From Planctomonas sp. JC2975 (GTDB taxonomy: Bacteria > Actinomycetota > Actinomycetes > Actinomycetales > Microbacteriaceae), in assembly GCF_012985205.1 (NCBI RefSeq), contig NZ_JABEKS010000001.1, positions 1,240,001 through 1,304,000 of the forward strand: 64,000 nt of DNA. The letters are read 5' to 3'. The notes under the pieces were generated by a model that saw nothing but the letters and a program-made list of their open reading frames with translations, ran no database searches and was not told where the DNA came from. Shown one piece after another: positions 17,292 through 28,699 of the stretch. Numbering within the stretch: the stretch's first letter is position 1; each line of letters begins with the position of its first letter. A program made the position numbers and the translations under genes.

Positions 17292-18250
17292 TCCGTCTCC
17301 TTTCGGAATGTCCTCGCCAGATACCAGACGATGGGCACGAGAGAGATGATCAGCAGCACCACGGCGAGCGCGGATCCGACGCCGATCACCTGACCCTCAC
17401 CGATGAGGTTCTGGATGACCAGTGCGCTGAGGAGTTCGAGGCCGTTCGTGCCTCTGTTGATCACCCAGACGATGTCGAACGCGCGAAGCGACTCGATGAT
17501 GGTGATGACGACGATGATGATGTTCGTCGGCTTCATGGCGGGGAACACCACCTGGAAGAAGGACTTCCAGGCGCCGGCCCCGTCGAGGGCTGCCGCCTCC
17601 TTCAGGCTCGGATCGACGCTCTTCAGGCCCGCCAGGTACAGGATCATCACGTAGCCGGCATGCCGCCACGTGGCCGCGACCATGGCGGCCCACAGATTCA
17701 CTCCCGGCGTTCCGAGCCAGTCGACGGCATTCGGTTTGCCCGCTGTGCCCAGCAGGAAGTTCAGCAGGCCGTTGTCCTGCGAGTAGAAGAGCTGCCAGAT
17801 GATGCCGATCAGCGCGAGCGACAGCATCACCGGCGCGAAGAAGATGCTCTGGTAGATGCGGCTGCCCTTGAGCGCCTGGTCGAGCAGCACCGCGAGCAGG
17901 AGCCCGAGAGGCGTTCCGACGACGCCGAGGAACAGCAGCCAGACGATGTTGTGGAGTACGGCAGGCCAGAACGGTGTGTAGTCCTGGAAGACGTACTGGT
18001 AGTTGCCCCAGCCGGCCCACTTCATGTCGCTGAAGTCGAGGCCGTTCCACTGCACGAACGACAAGCCGATCGAGAACAGGGTGGGCAACCAGACGAGGAC
18101 GAGCTGGATCAGGGTGGGGATTCCCACCATGATCGACAGCACCACCACGTCTCTGCGGGTGAATTGGCGCAGCCGACGGCGCTTCCGGGCGGGGTTGCTG
18201 CCCCGCCCGGAAGCGGTCGCCTTCTGCGTGTCTGCAGACGTGACCGCCAT
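17288..18250 (-). CDS. Carbohydrate ABC transporter permease (MalF type)
   Basis: A 320-residue membrane protein with a basic N-terminus, six predicted helices and the EAA loop SLKEAAALDGAGAWKSFFQVVFPAMKP. It is the partner of the MalG-type permease with which it overlaps by 4 bases. It lies 18 bases downstream of the solute-binding protein gene. The import substrate is probably an alpha- or beta-galactoside because the flanking enzymes are alpha- and beta-galactosidase. Confidence 0.92.
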   Translation of the reverse strand: MAVTSADTQKATASGRGSNPARKRRRLRQFTRRDVVVLSIMVGIPTLIQLVLVWLPTLFSIGLSFVQWNGLDFSDMKWAGWGNYQYVFQDYTPFWPAVLHNIVWLLFLGVVGTPLGLLLAVLLDQALKGSRIYQSIFFAPVMLSLALIGIIWQLFYSQDNGLLNFLLGTAGKPNAVDWLGTPGVNLWAAMVAATWRHAGYVMILYLAGLKSVDPSLKEAAALDGAGAWKSFFQVVFPAMKPTNIIIVVITIIESLRAFDIVWVINRGTNGLELLSALVIQNLIGEGQVIGVGSALAVVLLIISLVPIVWYLARTFRKETE

Positions 18251-18268
18251 GAGGATACTTCGCTGCCG

Positions 18269-19570
18269 CTACTCGGCGGCGTAGAGCGTCTTCGCCTGCG
18301 CCTCGATGTTGCTCAGGTCGACGCTGCCGTTCTTGATGAACGTCTGCATCGCCGGCTCGAGCACGTTGGATGCCATGGCCGGCAGGGCGTCACGGTCGAA
18401 GAACTGGCTGATGTACTTCGCGTCGGCGATCACACCGCCCAGCTTCTTGGTGAACGCGCTGTAGCCGGAGGTGTCGGCATCCTTCGCCGTCATGATGTTC
18501 GACTTGTCGATGGCGTAGTACGCCTCCTGGCCCTTGCCGGTTCCCATGAACTGCAGCATGTCCTTCGCCGCCTGGTTCTGGTCGCCCTTCTTCGACAGCA
18601 TGAGACCGTCGATCGGCGCCTCGACCGCGTCCTGACCCTCGACCGCGACGGACGGGAACGGGAAGAAGTCGATGTCGGCGAGCACCGTCGGATCCGTGAA
18701 CTGCTGCGTGATGAACGAGCCGAGCAGCATCATGCCGGACTTGTTCTGCGCGAGCTTCTGCGCGGCATCCTGCCAGGTGAGACCGAGCGCGTCGGGGTCC
18801 TGGTACGGCAGCATGATCTTCCAGGTGTCGAAGACGTCCTGAACCTTCTTTTGGTTCCAGGACTCCTTGTGCGCGCACAGGTCGACGTGGAACTGGTAGC
18901 CGTTCGTGCGCATGTTGAGGTAGTCGAACGTGCCGCACGCGGGCCAGGCATCCTTGTCGGCGAACTGGATCGGGATGATCCCGTCGCCCTGCATCTGCTT
19001 GCACAGCGCCTCGAACTGGTCCATCGTCGTCGGCACCTGGTAGCCCTTGGACTGCCAGAACGACTTGCGGTAGAAGAAGCCCCACGGGTAGTTGTAGTTC
19101 GGCACGAAGTACTGCTTGCCGTCCTCACCCGTCGACGCCTTCTTGAGCGCGTCGGAGAAGTTGCTGCCGATCTTGTCCCACACGTCGCTGACGTCGCCGA
19201 CGAGACCCTTCTTCGCGTAGTACTGCATGCGGTAGCCGGCGAACCAGGTGAATGCGTCGTCAGGGCTGCCCTGCAGATAGTTGTTGATCTTGTTCTGGAA
19301 CCCGTTGTGGTCGACCGTGTTGACTGTGACTTTGTCGCCCGACTTCTTCTCGAACGCCGAGACGAACGACGCGTAGGCCTTCTTCGGGACCGGGTCGGAC
19401 GCATTGGATCCGAACGTGAGGGTCTTGCCTCCGGACGACGATCCGCCGCCCGAGGTGGTTCCGGTGCAGGCCGCCAGCAGCGGAACGGCACCAAGACCCA
19501 ATGCCCCGACGCCGACACCCTTCAGAAGAGTGCGGCGACCGATGGGGGTGCCACCGTTGAGCTCGTGCAT
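18269..19570 (-). CDS. Sugar ABC transporter substrate-binding lipoprotein
   Basis: A 433-residue extracellular solute-binding protein, family 1. The signal peptide has twin arginines (GRRTLLKG, residues 11-18) and a lipobox LLAAC with Cys35, so it is probably a lipid-anchored, possibly Tat-exported, receptor. A Ser/Gly linker (SGGGSSSGG) follows the cysteine. The start at 19570 has an ideal AAAGGAG site; the longer frame begins in the promoter region. It is the first gene of the five-gene importer-regulator-alpha-galactosidase operon. The operator TGTGC-N6-GCACA lies immediately after its -10 box. Confidence 0.93.
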   Translation of the reverse strand: MHELNGGTPIGRRTLLKGVGVGALGLGAVPLLAACTGTTSGGGSSSGGKTLTFGSNASDPVPKKAYASFVSAFEKKSGDKVTVNTVDHNGFQNKINNYLQGSPDDAFTWFAGYRMQYYAKKGLVGDVSDVWDKIGSNFSDALKKASTGEDGKQYFVPNYNYPWGFFYRKSFWQSKGYQVPTTMDQFEALCKQMQGDGIIPIQFADKDAWPACGTFDYLNMRTNGYQFHVDLCAHKESWNQKKVQDVFDTWKIMLPYQDPDALGLTWQDAAQKLAQNKSGMMLLGSFITQQFTDPTVLADIDFFPFPSVAVEGQDAVEAPIDGLMLSKKGDQNQAAKDMLQFMGTGKGQEAYYAIDKSNIMTAKDADTSGYSAFTKKLGGVIADAKYISQFFDRDALPAMASNVLEPAMQTFIKNGSVDLSNIEAQAKTLYAAE

Positions 19571-19598
19571 GTTGACTCCTTTGTAACGTGCAGAGGGG

Positions 19599-19626
19599 TG
19601 TGCAAAAACGCACATTGTCGATCATA
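19599..19626 (-). promoter_or_regulatory. Promoter -10 and operator of the galactoside importer operon
   Basis: The minus-strand TATGAT (19621-19626) is a near-consensus -10 box. Six bases downstream lies an inverted repeat TGTGC-N6-GCACA (19599-19614), at about +1 to +16, where a bound repressor would block initiation. The DeoR-family protein of this operon is the likely ligand. A weaker related element lies near the divergent beta-galactosidase promoter. Confidence 0.55.
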
Positions 19627-19779
19627 TTCACGCACTGCTCTCGACGGAATAACGAATCGGACACGACAGGTGGTTCGTGATCGATTTCCCGGTTGGAGAG
19701 CGGTTTCCCATACGCCATCGGTCCTCTCCGGTCCGTCCGGGCAGGGTGGCACCGCCCACCCACGATGTGCATCGGGGTA

Positions 19780-22951
<3,172 letters not shown>

Positions 22952-22991
22952 CGGCCGGCTGAGCACCTTCCCGGCGCTGCTGCCGCGACGA

Positions 22992-23648
22992 TCACGGTGT
23001 GTGGAACACCAAGCGGTTGCCGAACGGATCCGGCACGACGAGGTCAGCGCCCCACTCCTGAACCGTCACGCCGATGCGCAGCGGGTACAGCGGATCCGCC
23101 TCGAGCCGACGCTGCAACGCGTGCACGTCGGCGACCCGGATGCGCACGGCGGATCCCGGTGTCGCATCGCCATGGTGCTCACTGAGGTGGAGCACGCAAC
23201 CCTCGCGTGACACCTGGCGGTAGAGCGGCATCCCGTCGTCGAAGCGGTGCTCCCAGTCGAGCTGGAATCCCAGATAGCCGACGTAGAAGCGCTCCGCCTC
23301 CTCTCCGGGGAACGTTCGCAGGATCGGGACCGTCACCGGGTGGGAGACGGATGGCGTGGCATCCGTCTCCCTGTTTTCGGAGTCGGTCGAGGCTGCGCGA
23401 GTCTCTGCAGAGAGAGCCGCTGCCGCGGTGTTCCAGTCGCGATGGCCGAGGGCGGCGGCGACCAGTTCGAGGGCGTGCGAGTGCGTGATCGGGATGCCGT
23501 CGGCATCCATTCGTGCGCGGAGCCTGCGAGCCATCGCCTTCGCCCGGTCTGGCTCCGTGGCAGCCATCCGAGCCGTTGCCTTCGGACCGTCACTCCGGGG
23601 AACGGTGCTGCTCGGACGAGCGCCCCTGGGATCGGATTCGGTGTCCAT
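22992..23648 (-). CDS. Glyoxalase-superfamily (VOC) protein with helical N-terminal domain
   Basis: The 218-residue protein has two parts. Residues about 30-80 form a helical module (AKAMARRLRARMDADGIPITHSHALELVAAALGHRDWNTAAA) that occurs in glyoxalase-superfamily proteins. Residues about 105-218 are a VOC fold resembling bleomycin-binding proteins (FYVGYLGFQLDWEHRF ... VPDPFGNRLVFHTP). VOC proteins either bind drugs or act as metal-dependent lyases or dioxygenases; this one cannot be assigned further. It is monocistronic, convergent with lacZ, and separated from the efflux pump gene by 249 bases in which I see no feature. Confidence 0.8.
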   Translation of the reverse strand: MDTESDPRGARPSSTVPRSDGPKATARMAATEPDRAKAMARRLRARMDADGIPITHSHALELVAAALGHRDWNTAAAALSAETRAASTDSENRETDATPSVSHPVTVPILRTFPGEEAERFYVGYLGFQLDWEHRFDDGMPLYRQVSREGCVLHLSEHHGDATPGSAVRIRVADVHALQRRLEADPLYPLRIGVTVQEWGADLVVPDPFGNRLVFHTP

Positions 23649-23897
23649 GCGTCGTGCCTTCCGTCGACGAGACGTGAACGGGGTCTCTCCGTTGCCCGGA
23701 TCGCCGACTGCAGCGTCGCGGATGATATGCGGTGTGATCAGGGTTTCACCGTCTCGGCTTGGCCGAGGGAGATGGCAGGCACCTGTGGCCGCCGCCAGCC
23801 TAGCCCGCGACGGCCGCGCGCGACAGCGGGTCCGAATTCGATGCGTCGCAGCTGCAGCACGCTGACAACGGTGCGCGGCGCGGTGATCGCAACTCCG

Positions 23898-25286
23898 TTA
23901 CGGCGCATCCCCGAGTCGCCCGAGTGGCCGCCGCGGAAGGAAGAGCGAGACGATCGCCGCGGCGCCGGCCAGCATCGCGACGATGACCGCCACCTCGTGC
24001 AGCGCGGAGATCGGCCCGACCGAAAGGCTCCGTGTGGTGAAGAGGTTCGCGATCAGACCGATGCCGAGCGACCCCGCGATGCGCTGCACGACGTTGAACG
24101 CGGTGTTCGCGTCGGCCTGCTCCTCCTGCGAGAGTCGGAGGTTGATCAGTGTGAGCAACGGAGTGACGACCAGCCCGATGGCGGCCGAACGGGCAGCAAG
24201 CACGAGCGCTGTGATCCAGAGCGGAGTCGTCGCATCCACGGCGAGAAGGCCGAGACTGGCGACGACGAGCACAACGAAACCGCCGAGGACGACCAGTCGC
24301 ACGCCGAGCCGATCGGAGGCGCGCTGCCCGAGCACGGTGCCCAGACCGGTCAGGATTCCCTGCGGCAGCAGCGCCAGCCCCGTCGCGACAGCGGTGTGCC
24401 CCTGAACGGCCTGGAGGAAGACAGGCAGCAGGAACACGATCGACCATGCGGCGACGGAGGCGGCAGCGCACAGCACGAAGGAGAGCGCTGCGTCGCGATC
24501 CTTCAGGATGCGCAGGTCGAGCGCAGGGTGATCCGTTCGGCGCAGATGCAGGCCGTAGGCGGCGAGAAGGGCGGCTCCGAGGATCACGGGGATCCAGACA
24601 TCCGCTCTCGACCAGCCGACGCTCGCACCACGGTCGAGGCCGAAGAGCACGCCGAAGAGGCCGGGCGCGAGCAGGAGAGTTCCAAGCACGTCGAAGCGCG
24701 CGTCGGGATTGGCCGCAGGCGCGAGCTCCTTCGGTATGGATCGCATGGCAAAGGCGGCCAGGATGCCAACGGGCACGTTGATGAGGAAGATCGAGCGCCA
24801 GCCGAACGCACCGATCAGCAACCCGCCGAGGCTCGGCCCGAGAGCCGGCCCCAGGAAAAGCAGCATGCCGGCGAGCGGCGAGATGCGACGGGACGACCCG
24901 CTGGACCCCATCAGCATGCCCATGGCGAGTGGCACCAGCGTCGCACCGGAGAGTCCCTGGAGCACTCGGGCCGCGATGAGCGTCTCGCTCGTCGGCGCCA
25001 TCGCGCACAGCAACGACGCCAGTGTGAACGCGATCACGCCCGTCGAGTAGACGCGCAGCGTTCCGAAGCGGCGAGCGAGCGTCGAGGTCAGCGCCAGTCC
25101 CGTGCCGAGAGCGAGCAGGTAGCCGCTGGAGACCCACTGCACCGTGGCAAGTCCGGCGTGCAGCTGCACCGAGATGGGCGCGATCGCCACGTTGACGATG
25201 CTCGAGTCCAGCATCGACAGCAGCGGCCCGGCGAGCAGCGCGTACTGGGTGACGACGCCAAGCCGACGAACCGGAGCGGTGGTCAT
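23898..25286 (-). CDS. DHA2-family MFS efflux transporter
   Basis: A 462-residue drug:H+ antiporter with 14 predicted helices. Hallmarks are LLSMLDSSIVNVAIAPI in helix 1, RRFGTLRVY after helix 2 and the helix-5 GPALGPSLGGLLIGAFGWRSIFLINVPVG antiporter motif. The ATG overlaps the PadR regulator stop as ATGA, so pump and repressor are translationally coupled. Expression is probably induced when a toxic ligand releases PadR from the operator at 25796-25816. The substrate spectrum is unknown. Confidence 0.92.
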   Translation of the reverse strand: MTTAPVRRLGVVTQYALLAGPLLSMLDSSIVNVAIAPISVQLHAGLATVQWVSSGYLLALGTGLALTSTLARRFGTLRVYSTGVIAFTLASLLCAMAPTSETLIAARVLQGLSGATLVPLAMGMLMGSSGSSRRISPLAGMLLFLGPALGPSLGGLLIGAFGWRSIFLINVPVGILAAFAMRSIPKELAPAANPDARFDVLGTLLLAPGLFGVLFGLDRGASVGWSRADVWIPVILGAALLAAYGLHLRRTDHPALDLRILKDRDAALSFVLCAAASVAAWSIVFLLPVFLQAVQGHTAVATGLALLPQGILTGLGTVLGQRASDRLGVRLVVLGGFVVLVVASLGLLAVDATTPLWITALVLAARSAAIGLVVTPLLTLINLRLSQEEQADANTAFNVVQRIAGSLGIGLIANLFTTRSLSVGPISALHEVAVIVAMLAGAAAIVSLFLPRRPLGRLGDAP

Positions 25287-25798
25287 GCTTCGGAAGCTCT
25301 CGCACGCAATGACGCGAGCCAATCGAGCTCCGCGTCGATCTGTTCGCGGGAACGCTGCACGACGGCACTGCTCCAGTACTCCCCGGACGTGCGCTCGGAG
25401 AGCCTCGCCAGTCCGTCGGCGAGCGTCATGATGGCGGTGACCCTGGCGTCCAGGATGGCCAGGCGCTCCGCGGGCTCGAGGAACGAGAACTGGCCCAGCC
25501 GCGTGAGGAACTCCAGATCGTCACCTGCCTGGGCCGCCGGGAATTCGGCGATGAGGTCGTGCAGGAGCTCGCGGCCGACATCCGTCAGCTCGTAGATGTG
25601 GCGAGGAGGGCGGGATTCCTGCTGCTCGACTGTCATTCTGACGGCACCCGCCTCGACGAACCGACGCAGGGCCGGATACAGCGAGTTGTTGTTGATGACG
25701 ATCCCCGTCGTCCCCTCGATGCGCTTGCGCAACTCGTAGCCGTGCGCAGAGCGTCGGGAGAGGTGCCGCAGGATCAGGATCTCCGGATAGGCCATCAT
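25283..25798 (-). CDS. PadR-family transcriptional regulator
   Basis: The 171-residue protein has a PadR winged helix (ILILRHLSRRSAHGYELRKRIEGTTGIVINNNSLYPALRRFVEAGAVR, about 6-54) and a helical C-terminal dimerisation domain, so it is PadR subfamily 1 in size. PadR proteins repress adjacent efflux genes, and this one overlaps the DHA2 pump start. A perfect palindrome covers its own start codon, which indicates autoregulation. The start is one of two consecutive ATGs (25798 or 25795). Confidence 0.9.
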   Translation of the reverse strand: MMAYPEILILRHLSRRSAHGYELRKRIEGTTGIVINNNSLYPALRRFVEAGAVRMTVEQQESRPPRHIYELTDVGRELLHDLIAEFPAAQAGDDLEFLTRLGQFSFLEPAERLAILDARVTAIMTLADGLARLSERTSGEYWSSAVVQRSREQIDAELDWLASLRARASEA

Positions 25799-25816
25799 AG
25801 GTTAACGTAACCTATG
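25796..25816. promoter_or_regulatory. Perfect palindromic PadR operator
   Basis: The 21-base element has exact 9-base arms (CATAGGTTA and TAACCTATG) around ACG. It overlaps the padR ATG and the only plausible promoter of the padR-pump operon (the -10-like TACGTT or TAGGTT is inside it). Size, symmetry and position fit a PadR dimer site for autorepression. Confidence 0.75.
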
Positions 25817-25915
25817 TTTGGTCGACGCGCCAGTACCTGAAGCCGCCCGTCACCACCGTCACAGAGACCGCGGAGAACGGACGTGGGCGCGCCCGACCTG
25901 GTGGAGGCTGTCGGT

Positions 25916-26458
25916 ATGAGCACCTCGCAGACTCCCGACCTCTCCGCCACCTCGTCGCCGGCCCCACTCCTCGCCATCTCGACCGCCGACGACGACGATC
26001 GCGTCGTGTTCGAGAGCTTGTGGCAGCTGTTCCGCCACGAGATGTCCGCGTTCACCGGGTCGTTCCCCGACGCCGATGGCCGCTACCGTCAGGAGCGTCT
26101 CGACGCCGCGCTCGATCCGTCGGAACCCGGCTGGATCGGATACCTCTTCCGAATCGACGACGCGCCGGCCGGGTTCGCCGTGGTGCGCGGCCTCGATGCC
26201 GAGGAGCGCGTCATCAACAGCTTCTTCCTCGTGAACCCGGCTCGTCGCGGCGGCCACGGTACGGCTGCCGTCGAGGCGATCACGGCACTCGATCCGGGAC
26301 GATGGGCCGTCGCCTTCCAGGACGCGAACACGGCTGCGGCGGTGTTCTGGCCCAGGATCGCCGCACGGCTGGATCCGGATTTCGTGCTCGAGCACCACGC
26401 CGTCCCAGACCGGCCCGACGTTCCAGCTGATGCCTGGGTGCGATTCCGCCGTCGTTAA
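25916..26458 (+). CDS. GNAT family N-acetyltransferase
   Basis: The 180-residue product resembles small GNAT acetyltransferases that transfer acetyl from acetyl-CoA. The cofactor-loop region is NSFFLVNPARRGGHGTAAVEAI (about residues 98-119), followed by the VAFQDANTAAAVFWPRI segment typical of the C-terminal half. The substrate is unknown. I chose ATG 25916 because GGAGG is 8 bases upstream; a GTG at 25883 would add 11 residues. It ends 10 bases before the stop of the convergent MetE-like gene. Confidence 0.8.
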   Translation: MSTSQTPDLSATSSPAPLLAISTADDDDRVVFESLWQLFRHEMSAFTGSFPDADGRYRQERLDAALDPSEPGWIGYLFRIDDAPAGFAVVRGLDAEERVINSFFLVNPARRGGHGTAAVEAITALDPGRWAVAFQDANTAAAVFWPRIAARLDPDFVLEHHAVPDRPDVPADAWVRFRRR

Positions 26459-26468
26459 AGCAGGTGGG

Positions 26469-27524
26469 TCACCAGGCTGCCGACACGTCGGCGTGGGTGC
26501 GCAGGATCCCCTCTGTCGAGCCATCGGGCGCGCGCCCGATGCCGCACTCCGTCGCCACGCCGAACACAGCGGCGTGCGGGAGCGCCGCCGAGATCCGACG
26601 CCTCGCGCCCTCTTCCCCGTCCTCGCGGTGGACGAGCCCGAGGTAGAGCTCCGTGTCGGCGTGCAGGCGGAGGTCGTCCAGCGGGGCGAAATAGGCGTCG
26701 TCGTCGCGCTCGATCGGCACCGGAAGGTGGATCCACGTGATCGGGCGGGTGACGGCATCCGTCAGCATGTTCGCGAAGCGCACCAGGTTGCCTGCGTCCC
26801 GGGGCTCGATGAAGTGCTTCTCCGCCACATCGCCGTAGCAGAGGTGGAATCCGACTTCCACGTCGGCGGGCACGCGGGACGCCTGGTCGGCGGATCGCTC
26901 GGTGAGCCCAGCCCACACGTCGTCGCCCCACCACGACTCTGCGCCGTATCCGCCGCGGTGCACGATGTCTTCGATGATGCCGAACTCCACGGCGTTGTCC
27001 CACTGGATCGCCAGGTCCTCGTGCGGGATGGCATCAAGGATGCTCTCCAGCTCCCGGTACATCGCCTCCCGGTAGACGGGCTCGAAGGCGGCCCGTTGGT
27101 CCGCCGGGAAGTACGCGCCGACGACGGCGAGGGGCGTCGGCAGCGAGACCTGGAACCGGACCCCGGCGGGGATGTCCCCTTCGGCGCGAAGGCGCCGGAA
27201 GGTCGCGAAGGACTCCTCGGCGGCCTCGGCGTAGCCCAGCGGCGGGAGCTCGATGGTCGCCGGGTCGACGCCGTCGGCGATGCGAAGCGGACGGGCGTCC
27301 AGCATGCGCAGCGGGATCGGATGCTCCCCAACGCGCTCGATTCCCTCTGCTCGACCCAGCACGTCCGGCTGGAACATGATCCAGTGGAAACGCTTGCCGG
27401 GTTCGCCGTCGGGGATTCGCTTGAGCCGGTCGCCCAGGATTCCTGCGGCCGCCCGCATCGTGGTCTCGGCGTCGTCGTAGTTGACGCTGCCGACCAGCAG
27501 CGCGCCTTGGGGTTGGGTCACCAC
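26469..27524 (-). CDS. MetE C-terminal-like (UROD/MetE-like superfamily) protein
   Basis: The 351-residue protein matches the catalytic barrel of cobalamin-independent methionine synthase without the N-terminal half of MetE. The zinc ligands are recognisable: His227 and Cys229 in VGFHLCYGD and Cys327 in VATECGIGR. The folate-binding domain copy is missing, so it is not a full MetE. Stand-alone proteins of this kind may transfer methyl groups from other donors or act on other thiols; the substrate here is unknown. It is monocistronic, convergent with the acetyltransferase, and lies 97 bases beyond the rsmI stop. Confidence 0.75.
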   Translation of the reverse strand: MVTQPQGALLVGSVNYDDAETTMRAAAGILGDRLKRIPDGEPGKRFHWIMFQPDVLGRAEGIERVGEHPIPLRMLDARPLRIADGVDPATIELPPLGYAEAAEESFATFRRLRAEGDIPAGVRFQVSLPTPLAVVGAYFPADQRAAFEPVYREAMYRELESILDAIPHEDLAIQWDNAVEFGIIEDIVHRGGYGAESWWGDDVWAGLTERSADQASRVPADVEVGFHLCYGDVAEKHFIEPRDAGNLVRFANMLTDAVTRPITWIHLPVPIERDDDAYFAPLDDLRLHADTELYLGLVHREDGEEGARRRISAALPHAAVFGVATECGIGRAPDGSTEGILRTHADVSAAW

Positions 27525-27621
27525 CCCATTGTGCCGGATGCGGGTTGTGCTCCCGACGGCTGCACCGGCCGGAGAGAGCGAACAGTCCTGTCGACGGAAT
27601 CCGTCTGGCAGACGACGACGG

Positions 27622-28452
27622 CTAGCGGGTGCGGGCGCGCAACGCTGCTTCGTACAGGGTGCGGCGCGAAAGGCCGGTGGCTGCTGCTACGGAGGCGGAG
27701 GCATCCTTGAGGCTCTCGGTGGCCGTGAGCAGCAGCACCTCCTGCACGGCGGTGTCGAGATCCACCGTGCGCGGCACCGCACCGGCGACGACGACGACGA
27801 TCTCGCCCCGAACGCCGTCATCGGCCCAGGCCGCGAGCGCCTCCGGCGTTCCGCGACGGACCTCCTCGTGCAGCTTCGTCAGTTCGCGGCACACGACGAC
27901 GAGACGCGATCCGCCGAAGGCGTGCCCCATGGCGCGCAGCGAATCCGCCAGCCGGTTCGGCGACTCGAAGAACACCATGGTGCGTCGCTCGTCGGCCAGC
28001 GATCCGAGAGCCGATGCGCGCTCCCCCGCCTTGCGCGGCAGGAATCCCTCGAACGTGAACCGGTCCGTCGGGAGTCCGGAGACGGCGAGCGCGGTGAGCA
28101 CCGCGCTCGGCCCCGGGATCGCGGTGACGGTCACACCCGCTTCGATGGCTGCCGACACCAGGTGGAAACCGGGGTCGGAGACGGTGGGCATGCCGGCATC
28201 CGAGAGCACGAGGAGGTCGTCTTCGCGGGCGAGCTCCACCAGGTCGGCGGACTTCTCCCGCTCGTTGTGATCGTGCAGCGCGATCAGGCGCGGACGGTTC
28301 TCGACGCCGAGCGCCTGCATCAGGCGCTGAGCCACCCTGGTGTCCTCTGCGGCCACCACCCTGGCCGTTTCGAGCGCCTCCACCAGCCGGCGAGAGGCGT
28401 CGCCCAGATTTCCGATAGGCGTCGCCGCAAGGATGATCACGTGTCCAGTCAT
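27622..28452 (-). CDS. rsmI: 16S rRNA (cytidine1402-2'-O)-methyltransferase
   Basis: RsmI methylates the ribose of C1402 in the 30S decoding centre using SAM. The 276-residue protein shows the tetrapyrrole-methylase fold with LAATPIGNLGD (8-18), AAEDTR (34-39), SDAGMPTVSDPG and PGPSAVLTALAVSGLP, and the C-terminal helical tail ending in SRRTLYEAALRAR. The ATG at 28452 lies inside the first copy of a 78-base tandem repeat, with no clear ribosome-binding site. It is divergent from pmt, a conserved actinobacterial pair, but here far from metG. Confidence 0.94.
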   Translation of the reverse strand: MTGHVIILAATPIGNLGDASRRLVEALETARVVAAEDTRVAQRLMQALGVENRPRLIALHDHNEREKSADLVELAREDDLLVLSDAGMPTVSDPGFHLVSAAIEAGVTVTAIPGPSAVLTALAVSGLPTDRFTFEGFLPRKAGERASALGSLADERRTMVFFESPNRLADSLRAMGHAFGGSRLVVVCRELTKLHEEVRRGTPEALAAWADDGVRGEIVVVVAGAVPRTVDLDTAVQEVLLLTATESLKDASASVAAATGLSRRTLYEAALRARTR

Positions 28453-28684
28453 ATCGCGGCTGCGCCGCTCACGGGCTCGATCAGCTCGGCGATGCGAGCA
28501 AGCTTGCACCGCTCTCACCTCAATCGCCCATATCGCGGCTCACCGCTCATAGGCTCAATCAGCTCGGCGATGCGAGCAAGCTCGCACCGCTCTCACCTCA
28601 ATCGCCCATATCGCGGCTCACCGCTCATAGGCTCAATCAGCTCGGCGATGCGAGCAAGCTCGCACCGCTCTCGCCTCAATCGCC
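28450..28684. repeat. Three tandem copies of a 78-base unit between rsmI and pmt
   Basis: The copies span 28450-28528 (79 bases, several mismatches), 28529-28606 and 28607-28684 (the last two nearly identical). A fragment of a fourth (CATA) precedes the pmt promoter. Each unit begins CATATCGCGG, so the rsmI start codon is the first triplet of copy 1, and contains a small hairpin TGCGAGC-AA-GCTCGCA. In copy 1 the stem keeps pairing with a G-U type change. The array fills the whole divergent intergenic region, so it could carry multiple regulator sites or RNA hairpins. Confidence 0.9.
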
Positions 28685-28686
28685 CA

Positions 28687-28692
28687 TAGCAT
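28687..28692 (+). promoter_or_regulatory. -10 box for leaderless pmt transcript
   Basis: TAGCAT ends 7 bases before the GTG start of pmt, and no ribosome-binding site precedes the GTG. This fits the leaderless pattern found repeatedly in the window. No clear -35 is visible because the upstream sequence is the tandem repeat. Confidence 0.45.
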
Positions 28693-28699
28693 TGCCGTC

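Noticed and set aside
28450-28684. CRISPR array
   Set aside because: The units are contiguous 78-base tandem copies without unique spacers, and no cas gene is present.
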